Positions 8,080-16,617 of a stretch of 64,000 bases of DNA are shown in pieces. A model generated the notes under the pieces. That model did not search any database. It was not told the origin of the DNA and worked only from the letters and a program-made list of their open reading frames with translations. Origin of the DNA: Kutzneria buriramensis (lineage in GTDB: Bacteria > Actinomycetota > Actinomycetes > Mycobacteriales > Pseudonocardiaceae); the NCBI RefSeq assembly GCF_003387475.1, contig NZ_QUNO01000009.1, positions 372,001-436,000 of the forward strand, read 5' to 3'. Numbering within the stretch: the first letter of the stretch is position 1; each line of letters begins with the position of its first letter. Position numbers and translations under genes: made by a program.

Positions 8080-11053
8080 TTCGCGGCTCCGCTCTCAGCA
8101 GCGCGCTGATACCCGCCGACCAGGCTTCGGCGATCCCGCGCGCTTCCTCGTCTCGCACACAGTCGGTTCGGTAGGCGAGCACGCCGTGCGGCTCGCCGGC
8201 CAGGAACAGCTCCATTCGCAGCTTCATGGTCGACGCGCGGGGTGGGATGCGCCTGTGCTCGACCGCGGCCGGCGGCAGGGCGAGCGCCGCCGGCGAGTTC
8301 TCCTGCACCACGAAGTTGACCTGGTAGAACGTGTTCCAGGACTCGGACTTGGGCACCAGGCCGTCCAGCACCTCGTCGAAGTCCAGCAGCTGGCTGTCCA
8401 GCACGGCCCGCATCTGCTCGGCGGCGGCCGCCGCGACCGCCTCGGGACCTTGGCCCAGGTTCCGCAGGCCCATCACCACGTTGTTGGAGAACGGGCCCAG
8501 CACCGACTCCGACTCCGGCGAGGTGCGGCCGACGACCGGGAGATTCACCGGCACGGCGTCGATGCCGAACACGGTGTGCAGGGCGCAGGCGTATGCGGCG
8601 AGGTAGCCGGTGAACGGGGTGCGGTCGGTGCGCGCCGCCCAGTCGGCCATGTCCTTCTGCGCAGGCAGATCCAGCGGCACTTCGCATACCGGTCCGGGTC
8701 GGATCACGCCCAGTCGGCGGCCGATCGCCGGCGCCGGGATGCCGTCGAGGCGCTCCCGCCACTCGGCGACGTCGGTCGGGGCCGACTGCTGGGCGGCGAA
8801 GACCTGCGCGTAGCTGGTGGATTCCTCCGACCCGGCAACGCCTTGGTAGCGGTCGCCGATCGCGCGGGCCAGGCGTTCCAGCGACCAGCCGTCCACGGCG
8901 ACGTGATGGGTCGCGATGCCGAACACGTAGTCGTTGGCACCACAGGGTTGCAGGATCGCCTTGAGCGGCACCTCGCGGTCGAGCCTCGGGAGCCGCCGGG
9001 TGAACTTCGTGACGACGTCGATCGCGTCCACCTCGGACTCGACCGGTTCGGCGACTGTCAGCAGGTCCGGGAGTTCCTTGGCCGGCACGACCGTGGCGGA
9101 GACCTTGCCGGTGCGCAGATCCATGGACAGCTTGGTGCGCAAGGCATCGTGCTCGGCGACGACGGCGTGGACCGCTTGCCGCAAACGATTGGCGTCGACG
9201 TCACCACGGATGCGGTAGACGACCGGGATCAGGAGATCGTCGCTGCCGGGAGTGGCTTGTTCGAGGAAACGGAAGGCGCTCTGGATGCGGGTGGGGCCGT
9301 CGTCGCGCTCGACCGTGGGGACGGGAGCGGCGGTGCGGGGCCGTTCGGCGATGATCGCCAGGAGCTTGGTGATGGTGCGGGCGGCGAGGACGTCCGCCCC
9401 GGTCAGTTCGCAGGCCAGGTCACGCTTGACTCTGTTGGCCAATCGGACCGCTGTCAGCGAGGACGCGCCTTGCGCGAACAGGTCCTCGTCCGGCTGCGGG
9501 GTGAAGCCGAGGAGATCGGTCGCGGCTCTCAGGACCGTCCCCAATGGACCGTCGGCTTCGAACTGGGAGCTCGGTAACAGCGCGCACAACGCGTCGAGGT
9601 CGGCCTTTCCGTTGCCGGTCAACGGCATCGGGTCCACCGGCAGCAGGATGTCCGGAATATAGGCCGCGGGTAACACCTCCGCCAGCGCGGCACGCACCTG
9701 GTCGGCGTTCGGGCCCTGGTAGAAGGCCGCGAGCGAGGTGGTGACCGGTCCGGATCTGGGGAGGCCCACCACCACGGCCGTTCCGACGCCGGGTAACGCG
9801 TCCAGGGCGCGCTCGACCTCGTTCAGCTCGATCCGTGCCCCGCGCAGCTTGACCTGACGGTCGGCGCGACCCACGAACCGCAGCACGCCGTTGTCGTCGG
9901 CTTCCGCGAGGTCACCGGTCAGGTAGACCCGGACGTTCTCGCCGTTGAGGTTCAGCGACGGGAACTTTTCGGCTGTGGCGGCTTCGTCGCCGAGGTAGCC
10001 GAGGGCCACGCTGTCGCCGGCGACGGCGATCTCGCCCCGCTCCCCCAGCGCGACCGGTCGGCGGTTCTCGTCCAGCAGGTAGATCGTGGTGTTCGGGGCG
10101 GCGGTGCCGATCGGGATCTCGCCGCCTTCGTCGCCGACCAGGTGACCGGTGACGTACGCGCAGCCCTCGACCGGGCCGTATCCGTTGACCAGCCGCAGGT
10201 CGGGGTGCGCCTTGACGCACTTCACGGCGTGCTCGGCGGCCATGCGCTCACCGCCGACCAGCAGCGTCCGCACGCCGGCCAGGCTGTCCACGCCGTCCTC
10301 GACGATCGCCCCGAACAGCGAGGTCGGCAGGAAGAAGTAGTTCACGCCCTGCGCGACGAGGCTCCGAACGTCCTCAGTGGAGAGTGCGCCCGCCTCTCCC
10401 AGCAGGCAGGTTCCGCCGAGCAGCAGCGGCAGCCAGAGTTCAACCGCGAACCCGTCCCACGCGATCGGCGCCCGCACCAGGCTCACGGTTTCGGCCGACA
10501 GCGCCAGCAGATCGTCGTACGCGAGGCGCATGATGCCCCGATGCGGCGAGGCGACCGCCTTCGGCGTGCCGGTGCTGCCCGAGGTCATGAACACGCAGAA
10601 CGGGGCATCGCCGCCGACCGGCTCGATTCCGTTGCCGCGCATGGGAAGCACGACCGGAACGCCGGCGATCTGCGTGCCGGCGGCTGGCAGATCGCTGACG
10701 ATCACCCGCGAGTCGCAGGCCCGCACGCACTCCACGACCCGACCCATCGGCCAGTCGGCCGGCAGTCCGGAGTAGACACCGCCGGCCATCAGCACCCCGA
10801 GCAGCGTCGCCACCAGGTCCGGATCCAGCCGCCGCCACACCGTGACCACGTCGCCGGGTTCGACGCCGGCCTCGACCAGACCGGCCGCCACCTGCGACGC
10901 CCGGTCGACCAGTTGCCGGTACGTGACCACCTGGCCGTGCCAGCGCAGCGCCGGGGCCTCCGGCCGGCTCGCCGCGTGACCGACGAGGACTTGCTCGATC
11001 CGATCGCCGTGGGCATAGTCGATGACGGGGCCGGTGAGGACCGCTGGTGGCAT
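8072..11053 (-). CDS. Non-ribosomal peptide synthetase, A-PCP-C
   Basis: About 993 residues from ATG 11053, which has GGGAGG six bases upstream; a 30-residue N-terminal extension is possible but unlikely. The adenylation domain covers about residues 15-510, with FMTSGSTGTPKAV (P-loop), the A4 segment AWDGFAVELW (Asp present), A5 as NGYGPVEG with Val where Thr is usual, and the A10 Lys in LTGNGKADLD. The carrier domain follows, with the phosphopantetheine Ser in GASSLTAVRL, then a condensation domain with HHVAVDG. There is no upstream C domain, epimerase or thioesterase, so this is a starter module ending in a C domain that needs an acceptor from elsewhere. Overlaps the FAD enzyme gene and is divergent from an ABC exporter. 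Amino-acid specificity not assigned. Confidence 0.9.
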   Translation of the reverse strand: MPPAVLTGPVIDYAHGDRIEQVLVGHAASRPEAPALRWHGQVVTYRQLVDRASQVAAGLVEAGVEPGDVVTVWRRLDPDLVATLLGVLMAGGVYSGLPADWPMGRVVECVRACDSRVIVSDLPAAGTQIAGVPVVLPMRGNGIEPVGGDAPFCVFMTSGSTGTPKAVASPHRGIMRLAYDDLLALSAETVSLVRAPIAWDGFAVELWLPLLLGGTCLLGEAGALSTEDVRSLVAQGVNYFFLPTSLFGAIVEDGVDSLAGVRTLLVGGERMAAEHAVKCVKAHPDLRLVNGYGPVEGCAYVTGHLVGDEGGEIPIGTAAPNTTIYLLDENRRPVALGERGEIAVAGDSVALGYLGDEAATAEKFPSLNLNGENVRVYLTGDLAEADDNGVLRFVGRADRQVKLRGARIELNEVERALDALPGVGTAVVVGLPRSGPVTTSLAAFYQGPNADQVRAALAEVLPAAYIPDILLPVDPMPLTGNGKADLDALCALLPSSQFEADGPLGTVLRAATDLLGFTPQPDEDLFAQGASSLTAVRLANRVKRDLACELTGADVLAARTITKLLAIIAERPRTAAPVPTVERDDGPTRIQSAFRFLEQATPGSDDLLIPVVYRIRGDVDANRLRQAVHAVVAEHDALRTKLSMDLRTGKVSATVVPAKELPDLLTVAEPVESEVDAIDVVTKFTRRLPRLDREVPLKAILQPCGANDYVFGIATHHVAVDGWSLERLARAIGDRYQGVAGSEESTSYAQVFAAQQSAPTDVAEWRERLDGIPAPAIGRRLGVIRPGPVCEVPLDLPAQKDMADWAARTDRTPFTGYLAAYACALHTVFGIDAVPVNLPVVGRTSPESESVLGPFSNNVVMGLRNLGQGPEAVAAAAAEQMRAVLDSQLLDFDEVLDGLVPKSESWNTFYQVNFVVQENSPAALALPPAAVEHRRIPPRASTMKLRMELFLAGEPHGVLAYRTDCVRDEEARGIAEAWSAGISALLRAEPRNV

Positions 11054-11197
11054 GGCCGCCTCCCGAGGATCGTTAGCGGGCACGCAGATCCTGGGCCGGC
11101 GCGGTGGTCGTCCGCTCGCAGGCCGCTGGTGCCGGGATGACAATCGTCATGAGCAGGTCCGGAACGTTGACACTCGTGGGCCGACCGGTCCCGCTCC

Positions 11198-11203
11198 TAG
11201 GGT
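11198..11203 (+). promoter_or_regulatory. -10 element TAGGGT, leaderless-type, for the ABC transporter
   Basis: TAGGGT fits the actinobacterial TANNNT -10 pattern and lies 7 bases before the GTG at 11211, the spacing expected for a leaderless mRNA. No Shine-Dalgarno sequence precedes that GTG. Confidence 0.4.
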
Positions 11204-11210
11204 TTTCGCC

Positions 11211-12107
11211 GTGACCGCAGATGCCATCGTCTTCCGGGACGTCGTCAAGCGGTTCGGCGACGTCACCGCGCTGAACCGCACGGACTTCGCCGTCGCCAAG
11301 GGCGAGGTGCTCGCCATGCTCGGGCCCAACGGCGCGGGCAAGTCCACGGCCGTCGACCTGCTGCTCGGGCTGCGCAAGCCCGACGAGGGCACGATCTCCG
11401 TGCTGGGCACGGATCCGGCGAAGGCGGTGTCGCAGGGCCGGGTCAGCGCGATGCTGCAACGCGGCTCGCTGCCGGCCGGGGCGCGCGTCGCGGAGATCGT
11501 CGACCTGTCCCGCCGCCTCTACGGCAGCGTCCGCAGCCTCGACGAGGTGCTGGGGCTGGCCGGGTTGGACGGCATCGCCAAGCGCCGCGCGGACGCGCTG
11601 TCCGGCGGGCAGGCGCAGCGCGTGCGGTTCGGCATGGCGCTGGCCGGCAAGCCGGAGCTGCTGTTCCTGGACGAGCCGACGGTGGCGCTGGACGTCGAGG
11701 CGCGGCAACACTTCTGGCGGTCCGTGCAGAAGGTCGCCGCCGAGGGCACGACGGTCGTCTTCGCCACGCACTACCTCGACGAGGCCGACGAGAACGCCGA
11801 CCGGATCGTGGTGCTCAACAGCGGCGTCGTCGTCGCCGACGGGCCGCCGTCCACGATCAAGGCCGTCGCCACCGTGCGGGTGGTCCGCTGCGTCCTCGAC
11901 GAGCCGGATCTGAACGATCTCCAGGGGCTGCCGGGTGTGGTGTCCGTCGAGGTGCACGGCCAGGAGGTCGCGCTGCGGTGCGACGACGCCGACTCGACCG
12001 TGGCCGAGATGTACGCCCGCTACGGCAAGCTCCGCGACATCCAGGTCTCCGGCGCCGGCCTCGAAGACGCCCTGCTCGCCCTCACCTCGTCCGGAGACGC
12101 CCGATGA
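11211..12107 (+). CDS. ABC transporter ATP-binding protein (DrrA-like exporter type)
   Basis: 298 residues. Walker A LGPNGAGKST, signature LSGGQAQRV and Walker B LLFLDEPT are all intact, followed by the switch His in FATHYLDEAD. The C-terminal 80 residues match the regulatory tail of DrrA/NodI-type exporter ATPases. GTG 11211 is chosen because it begins the domain (TADAIVFRDVVKRF) and lies 7 bases after a TAGGGT -10. The stop overlaps the permease start in an ATGA. It powers export of a lipid, drug or peptide; divergence from the NRPS suggests the NRPS product as cargo or self-resistance substrate. Confidence 0.92.
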   Translation: MTADAIVFRDVVKRFGDVTALNRTDFAVAKGEVLAMLGPNGAGKSTAVDLLLGLRKPDEGTISVLGTDPAKAVSQGRVSAMLQRGSLPAGARVAEIVDLSRRLYGSVRSLDEVLGLAGLDGIAKRRADALSGGQAQRVRFGMALAGKPELLFLDEPTVALDVEARQHFWRSVQKVAAEGTTVVFATHYLDEADENADRIVVLNSGVVVADGPPSTIKAVATVRVVRCVLDEPDLNDLQGLPGVVSVEVHGQEVALRCDDADSTVAEMYARYGKLRDIQVSGAGLEDALLALTSSGDAR

Positions 12108-12844
12108 TCACCTTCGCCCGCTTCGAGATCGTGCGCACGCTGCGCAACGCCAAGTTCCTCGGCTTCCTGCTGGCGATGCCGGTCGGCCTGTACCTGGTGC
12201 TGGCCGGCGTGGAGGCCGGCGACCCGTCCAGCGGGGACCCGCAGGCCGTCTACCTGCTGCTGATGATCATGATGGCGGTGTACGCCGCGATCGGCTCCGC
12301 CATGTACGCCACCGGCCCCGAGCTGGCGCAGGAGCGGGCCAGCGGCTGGATCCGGCAGCTGCTGGTGACGCCGCTGTCGTTCCCGTCGTGGATGATCGCC
12401 AAGGTGGTGCAGAGCCTGGTGCTCACCCTGCCCGGCACCGTCGCGGTGTGCGTGGTGGCCGCGGTGGTCCACGGCGTGACCATGCCGTTCTCGCACTGGG
12501 CGCTGCTGGTGGTGGCCGTGGTGCTGGGCTCCATCCCGTTCGGACTGCTCGGGCAGATCATCGGCCAGTTCTTCAACAACCAGGCCGCCTCCGCGGCGCA
12601 GCTCTTCGTCCTGTTCGGACTGAGCTTCCTCGGCGGCGTGCTGCTGCCCACGCAGGCGCTGCCGGCGACCGTGCAGCAGATCGGCAGGTTCACGCCCACG
12701 TACCACCTGGTCCAGCTGGCCGAGGAGGTGGTGCTCGGGCAGCCGGTGCACTGGATCCACGCGCTGGCCATCGCCGTGTCGGCCGTGGTGATCGGCGGAG
12801 TCGTGCTGACGCTGTGGCGGCGCGACGGTGCGACCGGTAACTGA
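12104..12844 (+). CDS. ABC-2 type transporter permease
   Basis: 246 residues with six hydrophobic segments of the ABC-2 permease family (segments near residues 20-40, 50-75, 100-130, 135-160, 165-185 and 215-235). ATG 12104 overlaps the stop of the ATPase gene by 4 bases, so subunits are made in a fixed ratio. It is the membrane half of the exporter encoded with the preceding gene. The histidine kinase starts 17 bases downstream, consistent with one four-gene operon. Longer upstream reading is Arg-rich noise from another frame. Confidence 0.9.
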   Translation: MITFARFEIVRTLRNAKFLGFLLAMPVGLYLVLAGVEAGDPSSGDPQAVYLLLMIMMAVYAAIGSAMYATGPELAQERASGWIRQLLVTPLSFPSWMIAKVVQSLVLTLPGTVAVCVVAAVVHGVTMPFSHWALLVVAVVLGSIPFGLLGQIIGQFFNNQAASAAQLFVLFGLSFLGGVLLPTQALPATVQQIGRFTPTYHLVQLAEEVVLGQPVHWIHALAIAVSAVVIGGVVLTLWRRDGATGN

Positions 12845-12861
12845 GCCAATACGATGAGGTC

Positions 12862-13989
12862 GTGATGATGGAGACCCAGGACACCGATCGGCCGATGCGG
12901 CTGGTGGTCCGCAGCCTGGCCGTGGTCGTGGGCGGCGTCGTCACCGCGGTGCTGTACCTGGACACCGGGCCCGCCGCGTGGGAGGCCGTGGTGACGCTGC
13001 TGTGCGCGGCGATCACCATCGGCCTGTTCACGTGGCTCGCTTTGTACCCCGGTTCGCAGGCCCCCCAGATGGTGCCGACCCGGCTGTGGTGGATCTTCGC
13101 CGCAGTCATGTCGGCCACCGCCATCGCGGCGCGGCTGGTCGGCGGGCAGGTGTGGGTGGTCGCGATCCTCGCCGCCGCTGTCGCCTTCGGTGCCGGGGCC
13201 TCGCACCGTGGCGGCGTGGTGAAGGTGGCAGTCGTGGCCGTCGCCGCCGCTGCCGTCGCGGCCCTGGCCGACGCCGACCAGACCTCGATTCTCGTCGAAG
13301 GGGCCGCCGCCGGGGCGGCCGCCATGTTCGGCGCGCAGGCCTGGCGGCGCGTGGCCGTGATGGACGACCTGCGGGAGACCCGCCGGGAGCTGGCGCGGAT
13401 GGCCGTCGCCGACGAGCGCACCCGGATCGCCCGCGACCTGCACGACCTCCTCGGGCACACGCTGGCCCTGGCGTCGGTGAAGCTGGAACTGGTCGACCGT
13501 TGTCTGAATGTCGACATGGACCGGGCGCGGGCCGAGCTCACCGACGCCCGCGCGGTGGTCCGTGACTCGCTGGTCGAGGTGCGGGAGGCCGTGACCGGCT
13601 ACCGGCAGCCGTCGCTGGGCTCCGAGCTCGCCGCCGCCCGTCGGCTGCTGGTGGCGTCCCGGATCGACCCCCGTTTCGACGTGCCCGAGCGGTGGGAGCT
13701 GCCCCGCGACATCGACGCCGCGCTGGCGTGGGTGGTGCGCGAGGCCGTGACCAATGTGATCAAGCACAGCCATGCGCGGACGTGCCGGATCAGCGCTTCC
13801 ATCGGCGCGGACGAGGTCGTGGTGGAGGTCTGCGACGACGGCGTCGGGCGACAGTCCGACCGGCGCGGGGGCGGGACCACCGGCATGGCCGAGCGGCTCG
13901 CCGTCGTGGGTGGCACCCTGGCCGCCGACAGCTCCCCGACGTCCGGTTTCCTGGTGCGGGCCGAGGTGCCGCTGAAGGTGGAGGCGTGA
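12862..13989 (+). CDS. Sensor histidine kinase, NarL/DesK type
   Basis: 375 residues. Four to five membrane segments occupy about residues 10-165, with almost no extracellular domain, as in DesK-like and LiaS-like intramembrane sensors. The HisKA_3 dimerisation motif RIARDLHDLLGHTLALAS carries the phospho-His (about H194). The HATPase domain has EAVTNVIKHSHA (N box) and CDDGVG (G1 box). GTG 12862, ATG 12865 and ATG 12868 are all possible starts; AGG at 12857-12859 favours the ATG at 12865 or 12868. It overlaps the response regulator by one base. Placed behind an ABC exporter, it probably senses membrane stress or the exported compound and controls the exporter. Confidence 0.9.
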   Translation: MMMETQDTDRPMRLVVRSLAVVVGGVVTAVLYLDTGPAAWEAVVTLLCAAITIGLFTWLALYPGSQAPQMVPTRLWWIFAAVMSATAIAARLVGGQVWVVAILAAAVAFGAGASHRGGVVKVAVVAVAAAAVAALADADQTSILVEGAAAGAAAMFGAQAWRRVAVMDDLRETRRELARMAVADERTRIARDLHDLLGHTLALASVKLELVDRCLNVDMDRARAELTDARAVVRDSLVEVREAVTGYRQPSLGSELAAARRLLVASRIDPRFDVPERWELPRDIDAALAWVVREAVTNVIKHSHARTCRISASIGADEVVVEVCDDGVGRQSDRRGGGTTGMAERLAVVGGTLAADSSPTSGFLVRAEVPLKVEA

Positions 13990-14600
13990 TGAGCGAGATC
14001 CGGATCCTGCTCGCCGAGGACCAGACCATGTTCCGCAGCGCGGTGATCAGCCTGCTGTCGCTGGAGGAGGACCTGGTCGTGGTCGGCGAGACCGGCCGCG
14101 GCGACGAGGTCGAGGGCCTGGTCCGGAAGCTGCGCCCCGACGTCGTGCTGCTCGACATCGAGATGCCCGGCCTGGACGGGCTGTCCGTCGCACGGCAGTT
14201 GCAGAACCTCGAGTTCCCGGTGCGGACGATCATCGTCACCACCTTCGGGCGGCCCGGCTATCTGCGTGCGGCGCTGGAGGCCGGGGTGTCCGGGCTGGTG
14301 CTCAAGGACAAGCCGATCGCGTCGTTGGCCGAGGCCATCCGCAAGGTCGTCGCCGGCGAGCAGGCCATCGACTCCGAGGTGGCGCTGGCCGCGCTGCGCG
14401 AGGGCTCGTCGCCGCTGACCGACCGCGAGCGCGAGGTCCTCTCCGCCGCCCGCAACCGCGGCACCATCCAGGAGCTGTCCAAGCAGCTCACCCTCTCGGC
14501 CGGCACCGTCCGCAACTACCTGTCCTCGGCCATCCAGAAGCTCAACGCCCAGAACCGCGCCGAAGCCATAGACATAGCCGACTCCAAAGGCTGGCTCTGA
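13989..14600 (+). CDS. LuxR/NarL-family response regulator
   Basis: 203 residues. Receiver domain with the acidic pair E10-D11, phospho-acceptor D56 in VVLLDIEMPG, and Lys of the LKDKP motif; C-terminal HTH with TDREREVL and TLSAGTVRNYLSSA. ATG 13989 shares one base with the kinase stop TGA. It is the partner of the preceding kinase and most likely activates the exporter operon, possibly also the divergent NRPS. A dispersed intergenic repeat begins at its stop codon. Confidence 0.93.
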   Translation: MSEIRILLAEDQTMFRSAVISLLSLEEDLVVVGETGRGDEVEGLVRKLRPDVVLLDIEMPGLDGLSVARQLQNLEFPVRTIIVTTFGRPGYLRAALEAGVSGLVLKDKPIASLAEAIRKVVAGEQAIDSEVALAALREGSSPLTDREREVLSAARNRGTIQELSKQLTLSAGTVRNYLSSAIQKLNAQNRAEAIDIADSKGWL

Positions 14601-14646
14601 CCCCGGCGAGTCGCGCCCACAGACACACCGAATGTACGTCTGAGGC
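14600..14646 (+). repeat. Dispersed intergenic repeat, copy A
   Basis: Contains CGAGTCGCGC then ACAGACACACCGAATGTA. Related to copy B directly downstream and to inverted copy C at 21641-21690. It lies just after the response-regulator stop at a convergent gene junction. Confidence 0.6.
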
Positions 14647-14698
14647 AGAACCCCCGCGAGTCCCGCCCGGCGTCACACCGAAATTCGGTTTCAGGCAC
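14647..14698 (+). repeat. Dispersed intergenic repeat, copy B
   Basis: Contains AACCCCCGCGAGTCCCGCC then TCACACCGAAATTCGGTT, ending over the stop codon of the convergent HEAT-repeat gene. ACCGAAATTCGGT is itself near-palindromic. Confidence 0.6.
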
Positions 14699-16614
14699 AT
14701 TCCTCGATGGCCGCCAGGGCGTTCGCCGCCGCCTGGCGGATCCGGTCGTCGAGGCGGATCGTCCACATGCCACCGCGCAGGTCGGTGAACCGCTGGTCCC
14801 GAGCCAGCAACACCTCGATCCGCGGCCGCAGCGGCGCGGCGGCGGGCCCGAGCGCGGCGGCGGCGTTGAGCGTGTCCACCAGGACCGGCTCGCGCTGGAG
14901 CAGCCCCCGGTCGAGCACCTGAAGGGCGAGATCGGGGTCGCACGCGACGGCGATCTGGGCGGTGCCCGTCAGGCCCCAGCGCCGCTGGTTGGCCCGCAAC
15001 CACTTCTCGGCGCGGGCGAGCACCGGCGCGCGGTCGACGGGATCGAGCAGCGCGGCGGCCAGCACGAGCTGATAGGCGAGCGTCCAGTCCTCCGGCTCGC
15101 CGACGGTCTCCAGCACCTCGCTCAGCACCGTCCGGTCGCCGGTCACCACGCAATGGACCCCGCGCGGCGTGCAACGCGAGCGTCGGATCCTCGGCGATCC
15201 GAGACGAGGCCTCGATCCACGGCCCGAGGTGCGCCGCCTCGGCGCCGACAGCTTCGAAAACCAGGAGCGCGCGCTGCGGTTTCTTCGACGCCAGCGCCGA
15301 CATCAGCGCGTCCTCCGCGCCGTACCCGGCGGGGCCGCACCACACGAGGGCCCGCCACAGCACCTTTTGGTGCTCGGTGGGGTCCGGACCGCTGCGCTCG
15401 AGCGCGGCGTGCAGGGCGGGCGCGATCCGCTCGGGATAGCGCGCGGCGCATTCCCTCAGCATGTCGGCGAGTTCGGGGCCGAAGCGGAAGAAGTGCCGGG
15501 ACCTGAACTTGCCGCCGTTCTGGACGGCCTCGATCACCGCCGGCACGGCCCGCTCGTCGCCCTGCCGGGCCAGGGCCCACGCGCCGGCCTCGGCGACCTG
15601 CGGATCCTCGTCGTCGAGCAACCGGGCCAGGCGGTCCGAGTACAGGTCCGCCGCCTCGCCGTAGGAGGCCATCAGGTCGGCCGCCGCGGCCCGTACCTTG
15701 GGATCGGCGTCGGTGATCACCTGGCCGAGCAACGGCAGCAGAGCCTTGGCGGCGGACCGCCGTTCGGTCATCGCGTCGGCGGCGGCCTCCAGTGCCCCGG
15801 CCCGCACCTCGTGCGGGCCGAGGGCGAGCAGCCCCTTGATGATCTCCAGCTGGGCAACGGAATCCTCGCCGCACGCGGCGGTTAGCGTCCCGACCAGCCG
15901 CGCCCCGTCGTCGTTCCACGCTCGATAGGCCTCCCGGGGAAGCCTGGGCGCAAGTGCGGCGGCGACCAGGTCCTCCGGGGTGACGGATTCGGGCCGCAGG
16001 ATCCGGGTCGCCAGCGCGTTGGCCAGGCGCATCGACTCGACCGGCACGGCTGCAAGCCGTAGCACCGCCTCCCGGCCGGCCTGCGCACCCGCCAGCCGCG
16101 ACATCACCCGCACCTTGAGCTCTCGCTCCCGGACGTCCCGTGCGAGCAGGGCCGCCTCGACCTCGTGGGAACGAGGTGTGCACGCGGCGTACTCCCACAG
16201 CAGCGTCATGGCTTCGTTGCGTACGGCGACACTGCGATCCCGGAGCAGCGTGAGGAGCCGGTCGTGCTCGGCGATCAGCGCCTCTCGGCAGGCGAGCGCG
16301 TTCGGGTTGCACTGCTCGTTCACGCGCATCACCAGCCGCCCCATCATCTCCACGATGTCGGCCCGGATCCGGATCTTGGGTGTGGTGGCCAGCTCGACCA
16401 GGAACGGCACCATCGCGGCGTTGGCCGAGGGCATCTCCTCGTCGTACGGGAACAGCGCGCCCTCGATCCCGTCGAGCTGGTCCTGTATCCGCCAGTTGAG
16501 GGCCAGGCCGCGCAGCTTGTCCGGGATGTCGGTCGCCTTGCCGTACGCGTGCCGCAGCTCCGCCCACGGGATGTCGTCGAGACCGTGCAGGGGTGCGTGC
16601 TGCTCTCTGGCCAC
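14691..16614 (-). pseudogene. HEAT-repeat protein with a frameshift
   Basis: ATG 16614 opens a protein (AREQHAPLHGLDDIPWAELR) of stacked helical HEAT/PBS-lyase-like repeats, such as AAKALLPLLGQVITDADPKV and YSDRLARLLDDEDPQVAEAG. The frame runs to about 15160, where after TLALHAARG it turns into Arg-rich nonsense. The true continuation (VTGDRTVLSEVLETVGEPED) resumes in another frame at about 15155 and ends at TGA 14691-14693. The shift maps to the C4 run at 15158-15161: one base fewer restores a single protein of about 640 residues. It is either a real inactivating frameshift or a homopolymer sequencing error. HEAT scaffolds mediate protein contacts; no specific role known. Starts 3 bases after the DUF3048 gene, so an operon. 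Confidence 0.75.
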
Positions 16615-16617
16615 AGG

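Noticed and set aside
11054-11143. Longer NRPS start adding 30 residues
   Set aside because: The extra residues are Arg/Pro-rich and the internal ATG 11053 has a good GGGAGG site.
11167-11172. TTGACA upstream of the ABC gene as a -35 element
   Set aside because: It is 25 bases from the TAGGGT -10, too far for a standard promoter; only the -10 is kept.
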